Source of the DNA: Vibrio metschnikovii CIP 69.14
Lineage (GTDB): Bacteria; Pseudomonadota; Gammaproteobacteria; Enterobacterales; Vibrionaceae
Direction: 5' to 3'
Assembly (NCBI RefSeq): GCF_000176155.1
Contig: NZ_ACZO01000006.1
Span: 248,001-312,000 of the forward strand
Length of the DNA: 64,000 nucleotides
Shown: positions 37,592 to 47,030 of the stretch, piece by piece
Layout of the letters: every line of letters begins with the position of its first letter
How positions within the stretch are numbered: the stretch's first letter is position 1
Notes under the pieces: model-generated
Told to the model about the DNA's origin: nothing
The model's database searches: none
What the model saw: only the letters and a program-made list of their open reading frames with translations
Position numbers and translations under genes: made by a program

Positions 37592-38710
37592 GTGAATTAT
37601 ACAATCATTAATCAACAGCATGAATTACAGCGAGTGTGTGCACTTGCCCGTCAAGCAGACGTTGTCATGCTCGACACTGAATTCGTCCGTACTCGGACTT
37701 TCTTTCCGCAATTAGGCTTAATCCAATTATTTGATGGGGAGACGCTGTCGCTGATCGATCCGTTGGCGATGGAGGATATGACGCCATTTATTGAGCTGCT
37801 GCAAGATGTTTCCGTTTTAAAAGTGTTGCATGCCTGCGGAGAAGATCTGGAAGTGTTCCACAACAGTTTGGGTTGTGTGCCATTTCCGATGGTGGATACT
37901 CAATTGATGGCGGCCTTTATTGGTTATGGCTTATCAACTGGCTTTGCTGCTTTGGCGAATGATTTACTCAATGTTGAGCTAGATAAAAGCGAGTCTCGCA
38001 CCGATTGGCTTGCTCGGCCTTTGTCTGAGAAACAACTAGAGTATGCCGCCGCGGATGTTTTTTATTTACTGCCGATGTTTGAACAGCTACTCGATAAAGT
38101 CACGCAAGCTGGCTGGTGGGATGCCGTTTTACAAGAGTCACAACTGCAAGTTGAAAAACGAACTCGAGTTTTTGATGCACAATTCGCTTACCTTGAGATC
38201 AAAGGTGCTTGGCAATTAAAGCCTAAAGAGTTAGCCATTTTAAAACCGCTGGCCACTTGGCGTTATCAACAGGCGGTTAAACGTGATTTAGCTTTGAATT
38301 TTGTGATCCGTGAACATGATTTACTGACTATTGCCCGTTTAGCGCTGAGTTCGCCAAAGCGAATGGAAGAAGAGGGGATCGATCCACATGTGATTCGTCG
38401 TCACAGTGATGCGATAGCAACGATCGTTAAACAAGCTAAACAGACGCCTGTAGAGAATTACCCTGCGGCGATCGTGCCGTTAATGGATTACCCTGGCTAT
38501 AAGCAGCTATTCAAAAAACTCAAAGATGAAGTCAAAGTGGTATCGCAAACTTCGGGTTTAGCCAGTGAGTTTTTGGCATCAAAAAAGCAGTTAAATCAGT
38601 TAGTGAGCTGGGTTTGGAACCAGCAGCGTGAACCGGATCACCTGCCAGACTTAATGCAAAATTGGCGTTTACCTTTACTCGGTGAGCGACTCAATAAGTT
38701 GATCGGATAA
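37592..38710 (+). CDS. rnd: Ribonuclease D
   Basis: 3'-5' exoribonuclease that trims tRNA and other stable RNAs; 372 residues. The DEDDy exonuclease domain comes first: DTEFVRTRTFFPQLGLIQLF (about 27-46), HACGEDLEVF (about 80-89), MVDTQLMAAF, and YAAADVFYLLPMF with the catalytic Tyr. An HRDC domain follows (about 215-290: LKPLATWRYQQAVKRDLALN). GTG 37592 is the start. It is convergent with minE. Confidence 0.95.
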   Translation: MNYTIINQQHELQRVCALARQADVVMLDTEFVRTRTFFPQLGLIQLFDGETLSLIDPLAMEDMTPFIELLQDVSVLKVLHACGEDLEVFHNSLGCVPFPMVDTQLMAAFIGYGLSTGFAALANDLLNVELDKSESRTDWLARPLSEKQLEYAAADVFYLLPMFEQLLDKVTQAGWWDAVLQESQLQVEKRTRVFDAQFAYLEIKGAWQLKPKELAILKPLATWRYQQAVKRDLALNFVIREHDLLTIARLALSSPKRMEEEGIDPHVIRRHSDAIATIVKQAKQTPVENYPAAIVPLMDYPGYKQLFKKLKDEVKVVSQTSGLASEFLASKKQLNQLVSWVWNQQREPDHLPDLMQNWRLPLLGERLNKLIG

Positions 38711-38718
38711 CGTTTATC

Positions 38719-38772
38719 AGCCACTAAGTGGCAGTCGACAGTAGTCATCCCAACCTTTGCTCTGTTGGGATG
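38719..38772. terminator. Two hairpins between convergent rnd and minE
   Basis: GCCAC-TAA-GTGGC (38720-38732) is followed by CATCCCAAC / GTTGGGATG (38746-38754 / 38764-38772). Neither has a good T tract, so termination is plausible but weak. Confidence 0.4.
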
Positions 38773-38810
38773 GCCTATCTATAAAGCGGTGTCAGTATTG
38801 ATGCGCTGGC

Positions 38811-39074
38811 TTACTTCTCTTCATCAGGGAGTTTTACGTTTAACTCCAAGACAGAAATGTCGTCATCTTTATGTTCAAAAGAAAGCTCAACCATCGATGG
38901 ATCAATCGCAACGTATTTAGCAATCACTTTCAGAATGTCTTCTTTCAATTGTGGTAAATAGGTTGGCGCAGGATCGCTTTGGCTACGGCGCTCGGCAACA
39001 ATAATTTGTAAGCGCTCTTTAGCCAAACTGGCCGAGTTTTTTTTCTGTGGGCGGAAAAACTCAAGTAAAGACAT
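38811..39074 (-). CDS. minE: Cell-division topological specificity factor MinE
   Basis: Stimulates MinD ATPase and restricts MinCD to the poles; 87 residues. Seen: [20 protein letters not shown] with the membrane-binding and anti-MinCD segment, then the dimerisation domain ([17 protein letters not shown]). The last gene of minCDE, six bases after minD, with GGAGG upstream. Confidence 0.97.
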   Translation of the reverse strand: MSLLEFFRPQKKNSASLAKERLQIIVAERRSQSDPAPTYLPQLKEDILKVIAKYVAIDPSMVELSFEHKDDDISVLELNVKLPDEEK

Positions 39075-39080
39075 ACTAAT

Positions 39081-39893
39081 TTAGCCTCCAAAAAGTCGTT
39101 TAAAGATGCCTTTTTTCGGCTCAGTAAGAAAACGAAACTCTACTTGCTGGCCAAGCAGTCTTTCGACGGTATCATCGTAGGCTTGGCCGGCATCTGATTG
39201 TTCATCAAAAATCACTGGTACGCCTTTATTTGAGGCGTTCAATACGGCTTGGCTCTCAGGGATAACCCCCAGCAGTGGAATATGCAAAATTTCTTCAACG
39301 TCTTCAACACTGAGCATCTCGCCTTGGTTAACCCGTGTTGGATTATAACGAGTTAACAGTAAATGCTGTTTCACTGGCGGAAGGCCTTGTTCGGCGCGCA
39401 GTGATTTTGAATCTAAAATACCGAGGATACGGTCTGAGTCACGCACAGAAGAGACTTCAGGGTTGGTAGTGACAATCGCTTCATCCGCATAATAGAGCGC
39501 CATTAGCGCCCCTTGCTCAATGCCTGCTGGAGAGTCACAAATAATAAATTCAAACTCCATCTCATTCAGTTCATTGAGAATACGCTGTACCCCTTCTTTG
39601 GTCAGGGCATCTTTATCTCGCGTTTGTGAAGCCGGTAAAATAAATAAGTTTTCATTACGTTTATCTTTGATTAGCGCTTGATTCAGTGTCGCTTCCCCAT
39701 TGAGGACGTTGACAAAGTCATACACTACCCGTCGTTCACAACCCATAATTAAGTCGAGATTACGTAACCCGATGTCAAAATCAATCACCGCGGTTTTTTT
39801 ACCTTTCAACGCCAGCCCTGAGGCAATGGCTGCGCTGGAGGTGGTTTTACCCACTCCGCCTTTTCCTGACGTTACAACAATAATGCGTGCCAT
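39081..39893 (-). CDS. minD: Septum-site determining ATPase MinD
   Basis: Membrane-cycling ATPase of 270 residues (same as E. coli) that recruits MinC and oscillates with MinE. Deviant Walker A SGKGGVGKTT (about 8-17), switch I DFDIGLRNLDLIMG, Walker B IICDSPAGIEQGAL. The C-terminal amphipathic membrane helix KKGIFKRLFGG is present. Confidence 0.98.
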   Translation of the reverse strand: MARIIVVTSGKGGVGKTTSSAAIASGLALKGKKTAVIDFDIGLRNLDLIMGCERRVVYDFVNVLNGEATLNQALIKDKRNENLFILPASQTRDKDALTKEGVQRILNELNEMEFEFIICDSPAGIEQGALMALYYADEAIVTTNPEVSSVRDSDRILGILDSKSLRAEQGLPPVKQHLLLTRYNPTRVNQGEMLSVEDVEEILHIPLLGVIPESQAVLNASNKGVPVIFDEQSDAGQAYDDTVERLLGQQVEFRFLTEPKKGIFKRLFGG

Positions 39894-39914
39894 TTAATTA
39901 ATTTCCTTTCGAAT

Positions 39915-40577
39915 CTAAATTGTCAATTTTTCAAAATGCAGTGATTCATCGTTTAAGCTTAGCATCACTTTATTTTGCCAAAACTGACTGTCAATTTGAT
40001 CGCTTAGCCAGTAGTTTCCTGCAATAGACACCAGCTCAGCTTGTAAATCATTACAAATTATTTTTGCTTCTCTTTGACCACTCGCCCCAGCAATCGCTCG
40101 ACCACGTAACGTACCATGAATATGGATTGAACCATCGGCGATGACTTCTGCGCCCGGACTGACATGACAAAGAATCACTAAGTCGCCATCTTTGGCATAA
40201 ACTTGCTGGCCAGAGCGCACTGGCGTATGAATCACTTTTGTCGGGGCCATCGCTGCCGGAGCGTTAGCTGGCGTATTGCTGGCTGTCATGACGGCAAAGC
40301 CAGCTTCGAATGCTTGACGTTGACAACGTTTATCTTTACAGCCAGTAATGCCAACCGGGACAAAACCCGCTTCACGAATGCCCTGTTTCAAAGCATGAAA
40401 ATCCAGTTCACCGCCGACTTTATTAATATTAAGTACAATTGGTGCATTAGCAAAAAAAGCGGGGGCTTGATCGGCTTTTTGTTTGAGAAAATCGATCGCA
40501 TTGGCAACATGATGATCTGCAAGGTGCAATACAGACAAAGTGAAGCTGCTGCCTTTTAGGTCAGGTGTATGAGACAT
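39915..40577 (-). CDS. minC: Septum-site determining protein MinC
   Basis: FtsZ-assembly inhibitor of 220 residues. The N-terminal FtsZ-binding domain comes first ([11 protein letters not shown] to GITGCKD). A variable Ala/Pro linker (about 105-115) leads to the C-terminal beta-helix that binds MinD ([46 protein letters not shown] in two parts). First gene of minCDE; 21 bases before minD. Confidence 0.96.
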   Translation of the reverse strand: MSHTPDLKGSSFTLSVLHLADHHVANAIDFLKQKADQAPAFFANAPIVLNINKVGGELDFHALKQGIREAGFVPVGITGCKDKRCQRQAFEAGFAVMTASNTPANAPAAMAPTKVIHTPVRSGQQVYAKDGDLVILCHVSPGAEVIADGSIHIHGTLRGRAIAGASGQREAKIICNDLQAELVSIAGNYWLSDQIDSQFWQNKVMLSLNDESLHFEKLTI

Positions 40578-40616
40578 GATAACGTTGACCTCAATAAACG
40601 TTGGTAACGCTGGTTA

Positions 40617-40683
40617 TATACCCAAATCAGCTCACAACACTCGAAAAAGAGGAACATACTTATTTTGAGGTTACTTGGGTATA
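40617..40683. repeat. 67-bp element with perfect 9-bp inverted ends
   Basis: TATACCCAA (40617-40625) and TTGGGTATA (40675-40683) bracket an AT-rich centre in the minC/ycgL gap. The layout is that of a small non-autonomous palindromic repeat (MITE-like). No second copy is in the window. Confidence 0.5.
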
Positions 40684-40876
40684 GAATAATTAGCGTTGTC
40701 GAAGACGATGGCTGTCATGTTATATTCAGCGCTCAGTGACAGCAAGTTATCTTGCGGTCAAATGCGTGATTTACTCGCAATTTTCACTGTGGTTATTCAA
40801 AATATATCCAAGTCATTTGGGTGTATACTCTCTCTGGCTGCACATAACGCAGATAACACAATACAAAAGGGTTGGC

Positions 40877-41167
40877 ATGCTTTGTTCTATTTATAAAAGT
40901 TCGAAAAAAGAAGGAACTTATCTGTATCTTCCGAAAAGAGATGACTTTTCACAAGTTCCTGACACTTTGCTCGAGACCTTTGGTAAACCTATCTTTGTCA
41001 TGTTAGTCAACTTGACCAATCGTCAGCTAGCTCGAGTGGATGTGGATAAGGTAAAAACAGCGTTGCAAGTAACGGGATTCTTTTTACAGCTTCCCCCGCC
41101 AACAGAAAATTTATTAGATATACATAAACAGCAGAAAGCACAAAGTAGACAAGCCACTGCTGATTAG
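40877..41167 (+). CDS. ycgL: YcgL domain protein
   Basis: A 96-residue protein of the YcgL family, function unknown. It follows the family pattern closely: [56 protein letters not shown] 40877 (MLCSIYKSS) is the start, with AAGGG upstream; the longer frame to 40736 is not family-like. The position beside minC (divergent) matches other gammaproteobacteria. The transglycosylase follows 20 bases on. Confidence 0.92.
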   Translation: MLCSIYKSSKKEGTYLYLPKRDDFSQVPDTLLETFGKPIFVMLVNLTNRQLARVDVDKVKTALQVTGFFLQLPPPTENLLDIHKQQKAQSRQATAD

Positions 41168-41187
41168 GATCGCTTGAGGAGGGCATC

Positions 41188-42159
41188 TTGAGAAAATTAC
41201 TGTCAGTTATTTTAGGGTTAACGCTATCGGCTCCTTTGCTGGCCAATACGGTGAGTTTTGAGCAATATCTTGAAGGGTTAAAGCAACAGGCGCGTCAAGA
41301 AGGCATTTCTGAGCAAATATTGGCAGAAGCGTTTGCTAATGTGGAGTATCGTCCTCGAGCGGTCACCGCAGATCGTAATCAACCGGAAAGACGCTTAACT
41401 TTAGATGAATACATCCCTCGTGCGGTACCGGACTGGAAAGTCAAACAAGCTCAAGCATTGTATGAAAAACACTATGATGAGCTACAGCGTATTGGTAAGC
41501 AGTATGGTGTTCAGCCGCGTTTTATCGTTGCGCTTTGGGGTGTCGAAAGTAACTTCGGTAGCTTTACTGGCAACTTTCCAGTTATCGATGCTTTATCAAC
41601 GATGGCTTATGATGGTCGGCGTGAAGAGTTTTTCCGTAAGGAAACTATGGCTGCGTTACAAATTTTGCAACAAGGGCATATTACGGTTGATGAAATGAAA
41701 GGCTCATGGGCAGGGGCGATGGGACAATGTCAGTTTATGCCTAGCTCCTTTTTAGCGTTTGCCGCAGACGGTGATGGTGACGGTAAAAAAGATATTTGGG
41801 GCACCAAGGCGGATGTTTTCGCGTCAACGGCTAATTATCTAAGTAAATCCGGTTGGGATGATCGTTATACTTGGGGGCGTCAGGTAAAAATTCCGGCTAA
41901 TTTTGATAAAGCTTTGGAAGGCCGTCAGGCTGAAAAAGGCAAGTTACTACGCGAGTGGAGTGAGCTTGGTATCACTCGTTATGATGGTCAACCGCTACCA
42001 CAGTTGAAAGAGGACATCAAAGCTTGGCTTATTATGCCAGATGATGAAAGTGGGCGGATTTACTTGGTTTATAACAATTATAATGTGCTGATGAAATGGA
42101 ACCGCTCGCACTACTTTGCGGTTGCGGTCAGTCATTTAGCCGATAGAATCAAATTTTAA
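41188..42159 (+). CDS. Lytic murein transglycosylase, MltB/SltB family
   Basis: Periplasmic enzyme of 323 residues that cleaves peptidoglycan glycan chains with anhydro-sugar formation. A Sec signal peptide (about 1-20, LLSVILGLTLSAPLLA-N) is followed by the MltB-type catalytic domain with Glu in ALWGVESNFGSFTGNFP (about residue 121), RREEFFRKE, and AGAMGQCQFMPSSFLAFA with FADGDGDGKKDIW-like calcium loop (AADGDGDGKKDIWGT). No lipobox, so soluble rather than membrane-anchored. The start is TTG 41188, with GAGGAGGG just upstream. It probably shares transcription with ycgL. Confidence 0.92.
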   Translation: MRKLLSVILGLTLSAPLLANTVSFEQYLEGLKQQARQEGISEQILAEAFANVEYRPRAVTADRNQPERRLTLDEYIPRAVPDWKVKQAQALYEKHYDELQRIGKQYGVQPRFIVALWGVESNFGSFTGNFPVIDALSTMAYDGRREEFFRKETMAALQILQQGHITVDEMKGSWAGAMGQCQFMPSSFLAFAADGDGDGKKDIWGTKADVFASTANYLSKSGWDDRYTWGRQVKIPANFDKALEGRQAEKGKLLREWSELGITRYDGQPLPQLKEDIKAWLIMPDDESGRIYLVYNNYNVLMKWNRSHYFAVAVSHLADRIKF

Positions 42160-42192
42160 CCATGAGTGACCAAAGTGGTTAGTTTCTTCGAT

Positions 42193-42219
42193 AAGGGCTG
42201 TTCTGTGACAGCCCTTTTT
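42193..42219 (+). terminator. Terminator after the transglycosylase gene
   Basis: AAGGGCTGT / ACAGCCCTT with a 6-base loop and five T residues; it lies between convergent genes. Confidence 0.85.
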
Positions 42220-42269
42220 ATTCTCGTACCTTGGTGATTGATGAAATTGATGAAAGTGGATTATCGCTT

Positions 42270-43160
42270 TCAGCTGATCAATTGTTCTTCAATTGCGTTG
42301 CGTAACTTGACGCGATCATGCCGCCAATCACGATTGGGAGAAGCGAGATCGCGAGTGACACAATTCCATTGATGGTTGAGTTCTGGATGCTCAATGGCAC
42401 CAATCACTACGTCAATATGGCGAGCGCTACAAGCACGTTCACACCATTCTAGTTTCTGCTGCAAACTCATGCGCCCCGCAGGGCCATATTCTGGGGAAAG
42501 GTTCTCAACAAAAATCAATTTGGCGCGGGTATTCTCTGCGATCGCTTGGCCGATTTCAGGTAATAATAGCGGTGGCATAATGCTGGTGAGAAAGCTGCCC
42601 GGACCGAGAATAATCGCATCTGCTTGAGAGATAGCATGGACGCCTTCCTTAGTGGCGGGGACTTCTGGATCAAGATCCAGCCTCAGTAGATCTTGGGCCA
42701 TTTCATCAACACTGGTTTCCCCTGTGACCCATTTCCCCTCTACCGATAGGGCGGTTAAGTCAGCTGGATGCTCTGACATTGGTACAATATTGACATCGAC
42801 TTTGAGCATGTTACGGATCAAGTTAATCGCTTCTAGCGGGCGTACCGAAAGGTGGTCTAAGGCGGTTAACATTAAATTGCCAAGATTATGCCCGTTCAGT
42901 TCACCAGCGCCTTTGAAACGGTACTCAAACATCATCGAACTTATGGATGGCTCTGTGATTAACTGATTAATGCAGTTGCGCGTATCTCCCCAAGCGATAC
43001 CCCCTTGGCAGTGGCGAATACGCCCAGTAGAACCACCATTATCAGTAGTAGTAACAATGCCTGTCGCATTAGAACCAAAGACTTTTAATGCAGCGAGTAT
43101 TCTGCCTAATCCGTGGCCGCCGCCAATCGCAACCACTTTTTTATCATCATAGAGTGACAT
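42270..43160 (-). CDS. ybhK: YvcK/YbhK-family (CofD-like) protein
   Basis: A 296-residue cytoplasmic protein of the gluconeogenesis-factor YvcK/CofD-like family. It starts KKVVAIGGGHGLGRILAALK with a Rossmann-type glycine loop and has TTTDNGGSTGRIR (about 38-50), GAGELNGHNLGNLMLTAL and ILGPGSFLTSIMPPLL, all family features. YvcK affects cell-wall and gluconeogenic growth in Bacillus; the activity of YbhK is not settled. It is divergent from moaA, the same neighbourhood as E. coli ybhK. Confidence 0.93.
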   Translation of the reverse strand: MSLYDDKKVVAIGGGHGLGRILAALKVFGSNATGIVTTTDNGGSTGRIRHCQGGIAWGDTRNCINQLITEPSISSMMFEYRFKGAGELNGHNLGNLMLTALDHLSVRPLEAINLIRNMLKVDVNIVPMSEHPADLTALSVEGKWVTGETSVDEMAQDLLRLDLDPEVPATKEGVHAISQADAIILGPGSFLTSIMPPLLLPEIGQAIAENTRAKLIFVENLSPEYGPAGRMSLQQKLEWCERACSARHIDVVIGAIEHPELNHQWNCVTRDLASPNRDWRHDRVKLRNAIEEQLIS

Positions 43161-43318
43161 GTTTTATATTTCGAGTTGTTCTTTGATGGCCTACAATTTA
43201 GAGTAATGCTCAAGCGGATGGTACTCATTTTGTGGTAATTTATGCATCAAAACGGTTTTTTTTCAGTAGAAGCTGGAAACACACACAATATTTAAGTATT
43301 TTATCCGTTCGCTGCAAC

Positions 43319-43345
43319 CAATAAGCATCGAGCGTACGCTTATTG
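43319..43345. other. Strong hairpin in the moaA leader
   Basis: CAATAAGC / GCTTATTG is a perfect 8-bp stem with an 11-base loop, and flanking GCAA/TTGC can extend it. It lies directly upstream of the Moco motif and is not part of the conserved riboswitch as I know it. Confidence 0.5.
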
Positions 43346-43349
43346 TTGC

Positions 43350-43482
43350 CATAACTCCGAGCTTATCTGCACTAAGTTTTCTTAAGCGCAACGTTTTTGA
43401 AGATAAGTCATTTAAGCCAGTGGCATTGATCCACAAGGGCAAAGTGGGAAACCTTTTTGCCTCCCGTATTTGGAAAGGTGTT
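43350..43482 (+). promoter_or_regulatory. Moco (molybdenum cofactor) riboswitch
   Basis: The leader carries the conserved Moco RNA landmarks in order: ACTCCGAGC (43354-43362), the stem CTTATCT/AGATAAG (43362-43368 / 43401-43407), AAGCCAGTGGCATT, CCACAAGGGCAAAG, TGGGAAACC, GCCTCCCG and TTGGAAAGG. The last of these is also the moaA ribosome site, so the aptamer can control translation. The E. coli moaA leader has the same arrangement. Confidence 0.85.
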
Positions 43483-43484
43483 CC

Positions 43485-44474
43485 GTGGCGCAACCATTCG
43501 AAGATAAATATCAGCGTAAATTTTACTATTTACGTCTGTCTGTGACTGATGTCTGCAATTTTAAGTGTACCTACTGTTTACCAGGGGGGTACCGACCCTC
43601 GGGAACCAAAAATTCTGCTTTTCTAACTCTGCCTGAAATTCAACGCGTGGTGAAGGCGTTTGCGTGTTGTGGAACTTCTAAAGTGAGAATTACTGGCGGT
43701 GAACCGAGTTTACGCAAAGATTTCACCGACATTATTCAGACGGTCGCTGGGCAGCCTGGGATAGAGAAAGTTGCCACCACCACCAATGGTTACCGGATGG
43801 CTGATCATGTCATGGCTTGGAAGCAGGCGGGATTGACCGATATTAATGTGAGTGTCGATAGTTTAGACCCGAGGATGTTTCAGCAGATCACCGGTGAAAA
43901 CCGTTTTTATCAAGTCATGCAGGGAATCGAGCGAGCTTTTGAGGCTGGCTTTGCGCAAGTTAAAGTTAATGTCGTATTGATGAAGGATCTTAATGCGCAC
44001 ACCATGCCTCAATTTTTGGCGTGGATTAAACATCGACCGATCCAACTGCGTTTTATTGAACTGATGCAGACAGGGGAGATGGATGATTTATTTGCTCGCC
44101 ATCACCTTTCTGGTGTCGCCCTGCGCAATCAACTGATAGCCGATGGCTGGTTACTAAAAGCACGATCACACCATGATGGGCCGGCTCAAGTTTATTGGCA
44201 TCCTGATTATCAAGGCGAAGTAGGGTTAATCATGCCTTACGAGAAAGACTTTTGCCACAGTTGTAATCGGTTACGCATCTCTGCGTTAGGTAAGCTACAT
44301 CTTTGTCTGTTTGGTGAGCAAGGTCTCTCATTACGTGATCTATTACAAGAAGATAGCCAGCAATCAGCATTAATTGAACGTATTCAAACCCAGTTACAAC
44401 ATAAGTCTGTTAGTCATTTTTTACATGACGGTAATACAGGTATAACTCCCCATTTGGCATCCATTGGTGGCTAG
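43485..44474 (+). CDS. moaA: GTP 3',8-cyclase MoaA
   Basis: Radical-SAM enzyme for the first step of molybdopterin synthesis, GTP to 3',8-cyclo-GTP; 329 residues, the E. coli length. SAM cluster CNFKCTYC (about 22-29), [13 protein letters not shown], the second C-terminal Fe-S Cys set ([21 protein letters not shown]) and the essential C-terminal Gly-Gly (SIGG). GTG 43485 is the start: GGAAAGG lies six bases upstream and [18 protein letters not shown] matches the family. The in-frame TTG 43470 is part of the riboswitch ribosome site. Confidence 0.96.
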   Translation: MAQPFEDKYQRKFYYLRLSVTDVCNFKCTYCLPGGYRPSGTKNSAFLTLPEIQRVVKAFACCGTSKVRITGGEPSLRKDFTDIIQTVAGQPGIEKVATTTNGYRMADHVMAWKQAGLTDINVSVDSLDPRMFQQITGENRFYQVMQGIERAFEAGFAQVKVNVVLMKDLNAHTMPQFLAWIKHRPIQLRFIELMQTGEMDDLFARHHLSGVALRNQLIADGWLLKARSHHDGPAQVYWHPDYQGEVGLIMPYEKDFCHSCNRLRISALGKLHLCLFGEQGLSLRDLLQEDSQQSALIERIQTQLQHKSVSHFLHDGNTGITPHLASIGG

Positions 44475-44513
44475 ACCTTTGGGGACAGATAATGAAAAAG
44501 ATAAGGTGATGAC

Positions 44514-45026
44514 ATGGGTCATGCAGAAAGTAAATTTCAACCCGCTAACATTGCGGTACTAACGGTATCCGATACACGTACGCAAGAAAACGATACCTCT
44601 GGTGGCTATTTAGCTGAGCAATTGCAAGCCGCGGGACATCTATTGGCCGATAAGCAAATTGTGATCGATGATAAATATAAAATTCGTGCCATCGTGTCAC
44701 AGTGGATTGCTGATGAGGCGATTCAAGCCATCTTGATTACTGGTGGCACCGGCTTTACGGCTCGCGATAGTACTCCTGAAGCATTGAAACCACTTTTTGA
44801 TAAAGAGGTCGAGGGCTTTGGTGAGCTGTTTAGAATGGTGTCGTATGAAGAGATTGGTACTTCAACGATTCAGTCACGAGCTTTAGCGGGATTTGCCAAT
44901 CACACGGTGATATTCGCTATGCCGGGTTCGACGGGGGCTTGCCGTACCGGATGGACGAAAATTATCCAGCAGCAATTAGATGCGAGCCATCGTCCATGTA
45001 ACTTTATGCCTCATCTCGCTGGGTAA
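44514..45026 (+). CDS. moaB: Molybdenum cofactor protein MoaB
   Basis: MogA/MoaB-fold protein of 170 residues that binds molybdopterin and may adenylate it. Seen: [21 protein letters not shown], the conserved [19 protein letters not shown] (about 73-91), [20 protein letters not shown] and [24 protein letters not shown] precedes ATG 44514. Second gene of the moa operon. Confidence 0.94.
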   Translation: MGHAESKFQPANIAVLTVSDTRTQENDTSGGYLAEQLQAAGHLLADKQIVIDDKYKIRAIVSQWIADEAIQAILITGGTGFTARDSTPEALKPLFDKEVEGFGELFRMVSYEEIGTSTIQSRALAGFANHTVIFAMPGSTGACRTGWTKIIQQQLDASHRPCNFMPHLAG

Positions 45027-45035
45027 CAGAAAAAC

Positions 45036-45515
45036 ATGACTGAATTTAGCCATATTAATGCCAACGGTGAAGCGAATATGGTCGATGTATCGGCCAAACT
45101 CGATAGTGTGCGTGAAGCGCGTGCAGAAGCTTATATTCGTATGGCACCAGAAACACTCCAGTTGATTATTTCTGGGCAGCATCACAAAGGCGATGTGTTT
45201 GCTACCGCACGGATTGCTGGAATTCAAGCCGCTAAAAAAACGTGGGATTTAATTCCGCTTTGCCACCCGTTGTTGCTTTCTAAAGTTGAAGTTCATTTAC
45301 AAGCTCTCGAAGCTGAAAGCTGTGTACGAATTGAATCTGTGTGTAAGCTAGCAGGGAAAACCGGTGTTGAGATGGAAGCGTTAACGGCAGCATCTGTTGC
45401 CGCTTTGACTATTTATGATATGTGTAAAGCGGTACAAAAAGACATGGTCATTGAACAGGTGCGTTTACTAGAAAAAACCGGAGGTAAGTCCGGGCATTTT
45501 AAGGCTACGCGATGA
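45036..45515 (+). CDS. moaC: Cyclic pyranopterin monophosphate synthase MoaC
   Basis: Acts after MoaA to form cyclic pyranopterin monophosphate; 159 residues. Seen: [52 protein letters not shown] (catalytic His), [20 protein letters not shown] in parts and KTGGKSGHF. Its stop overlaps the moaD start by four bases. Confidence 0.97.
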   Translation: MTEFSHINANGEANMVDVSAKLDSVREARAEAYIRMAPETLQLIISGQHHKGDVFATARIAGIQAAKKTWDLIPLCHPLLLSKVEVHLQALEAESCVRIESVCKLAGKTGVEMEALTAASVAALTIYDMCKAVQKDMVIEQVRLLEKTGGKSGHFKATR

Positions 45516-45757
45516 TTAACGTTGTTTTTTTTGCACAGACTCGTGAGTTGGTTGGCTGTGATCGGGTTGAGATGCCAGCCAATTTTGCAACCGTTGAGGC
45601 TCTTAGGCAGCATCTTGTGCTGCAAGGCGATAAGTGGTCACTAGCGTTAGATGCGGATAAGTTACTGGTTGCTGTTAATCACACCATTGTGGCAATGACT
45701 CATCCTTTGCAGTCGGGTGATGAAGTGGCCTTTTTTCCACCAGTTACTGGCGGGTGA
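45512..45757 (+). CDS. moaD: Molybdopterin synthase sulfur carrier subunit MoaD
   Basis: Ubiquitin-like sulfur carrier of 81 residues with the required C-terminal Gly-Gly (FFPPVTGG), which becomes a thiocarboxylate. [12 protein letters not shown] and [12 protein letters not shown] are family-like. It overlaps moaC by four bases. Confidence 0.95.
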   Translation: MINVVFFAQTRELVGCDRVEMPANFATVEALRQHLVLQGDKWSLALDADKLLVAVNHTIVAMTHPLQSGDEVAFFPPVTGG

Positions 45758-45762
45758 GACCG

Positions 45763-46212
45763 ATGGATAGCAGAGTTTCTGTACAAACGGCTGATTTTTC
45801 ATTGGCCGATGAGTATGCGGTGTTAGCGCAAGACAGTGCTGCTGGCGCAGTTGTCACATTTGTCGGTAAAGTTCGTGATCTCAACCTCGGTGATGATGTG
45901 ATCGGCTTACGTCTTGAACATTACCCAGGAATGACTGAAAAAGCGCTCAGTCATCTGTGTGATCAAGCCCAACAGCGCTGGCCCTTACAACAAGTACGTA
46001 TCATTCATCGGGTTGGTGATTTGGATGTTGGTGCGCAAATTGTGTTTGTTGGCGTTGCGAGTGCCCATCGCGGTGCGAGTTTTGCTGCTTGTGAATTCAT
46101 TATGGATAGCTTAAAAACTCAAGCCCCGTTTTGGAAGAAAGAACGCACCACACACTCTGAACGCTGGATAGAATCGCGCGAATCCGATCACCAGGCGGCT
46201 AAACGTTGGTAA
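45763..46212 (+). CDS. moaE: Molybdopterin synthase catalytic subunit MoaE
   Basis: Inserts two sulfurs, supplied by MoaD, into cyclic pyranopterin monophosphate; 149 residues. Seen: GAVVTFVGKVRDLNLGDDV, LEHYPGMTEKAL, IHRVGDLDVG, VASAHRGASFAACEFIMD and the Lys-containing PFWKKER. ATG 45763 is chosen; GTG 45754 overlapping the moaD stop is an alternative. Last gene of the operon, followed by a GC-rich stem-loop. Confidence 0.95.
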   Translation: MDSRVSVQTADFSLADEYAVLAQDSAAGAVVTFVGKVRDLNLGDDVIGLRLEHYPGMTEKALSHLCDQAQQRWPLQQVRIIHRVGDLDVGAQIVFVGVASAHRGASFAACEFIMDSLKTQAPFWKKERTTHSERWIESRESDHQAAKRW

Positions 46213-46219
46213 ATCAAAA

Positions 46220-46253
46220 CCCCGAGCCAGCTTTTTGTTTGGCTGACTCGGGG
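46220..46253 (+). terminator. Stem-loop after moaE
   Basis: CCCCGAG-C-CAGC pairs with GCTG-A-CTCGGGG across a T-rich loop. There is no T tract after the stem, so it is a weak or Rho-assisted terminator. Confidence 0.5.
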
Positions 46254-46371
46254 CGTTCCCTCTCTAAAACGGCTCGGCCTTAATATCTCGCTTAAAACGT
46301 TCGCTTTGTTACAAAAAAATCGTCTTCCTCTCTAGTAAAATCAAGAAATTAGTCAACACTTACTATAGGCA

Positions 46372-46399
46372 CCTTAATTGACTCGGAGTGTCATTAAGG
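46372..46399. other. Hairpin upstream of the CBS gene
   Basis: CCTTAATTGAC / GTCATTAAGG forms a 10-bp stem with one bulged T and a TCGGAGT loop. It sits about 100 bases before the CBS gene in an otherwise featureless gap; it is either an operator or a leader structure. Confidence 0.4.
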
Positions 46400-46495
46400 A
46401 CTTGTTTGTCTGTTTAATCATTATGGGATAGCCATCACTAAGCTCAGAGAAGTGCTCATGGCATAGCGATGGTTAAGAACGCCAAGGAGATAGTA

Positions 46496-46912
46496 ATGGA
46501 TTCACTCAAAGTAAGAGATTACATGACCGTCAAAGCGGTGACCTTTAGTCCTGAGATGTCACTCAGTGCGGCTTTAGAGCGCGTAAGTGGTTCTGAACAT
46601 CTTGGTGGACCAGTGATTGATGATCAAAAGAGAGTGATCGGCTTTCTTTCTGAACAAGATTTGCTCGATAAATTAGTTAAAGCCAGTTACTTCTGCCATG
46701 ACTCTCATACGGTGAGTGACTGCATGCATCAAGAAGTGCTGTCGGTTTCTCCGGAGACGTCAATCATCGAACTGGCTGATATGATGAAAGTCGGTAAGCC
46801 GAAAGTCTATCCGGTGATAGAGCAAGGAAAGTTAGTGGGTATCATTACCCGTCGTAATGTACTGTTAGCGATCGGTAAAAACCTCGCCACCAGTTTTAAA
46901 CATCCAGTTTAA
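46496..46912 (+). CDS. Twin CBS-domain protein
   Basis: A 138-residue cytoplasmic protein made only of two CBS domains (about 7-60: VRDYMTVKAVTFSPEMSLSA to GFLSEQDLLDKLV; about 75-130: VSDCMHQEVLSVSPETSIIE to LVGIITRRNVLLAIG). CBS pairs bind adenine nucleotides and act as energy or ligand sensors. The partner is unknown. ATG 46496 has AAGGAG six bases upstream; ATG 46469 is in frame but has no site. Monocistronic. Confidence 0.9.
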   Translation: MDSLKVRDYMTVKAVTFSPEMSLSAALERVSGSEHLGGPVIDDQKRVIGFLSEQDLLDKLVKASYFCHDSHTVSDCMHQEVLSVSPETSIIELADMMKVGKPKVYPVIEQGKLVGIITRRNVLLAIGKNLATSFKHPV

Positions 46913-47030
46913 TCGCTAAACAACTAAAGTGAGAACATTGGCTTATAGGGTGGGATTAAAGTTTTGTAGAGACTCGCTCTCTCTTTTTGAACTTAGCTCA
47001 AGAGCCTGTAGTTAAATGCGCAAAAAACAC

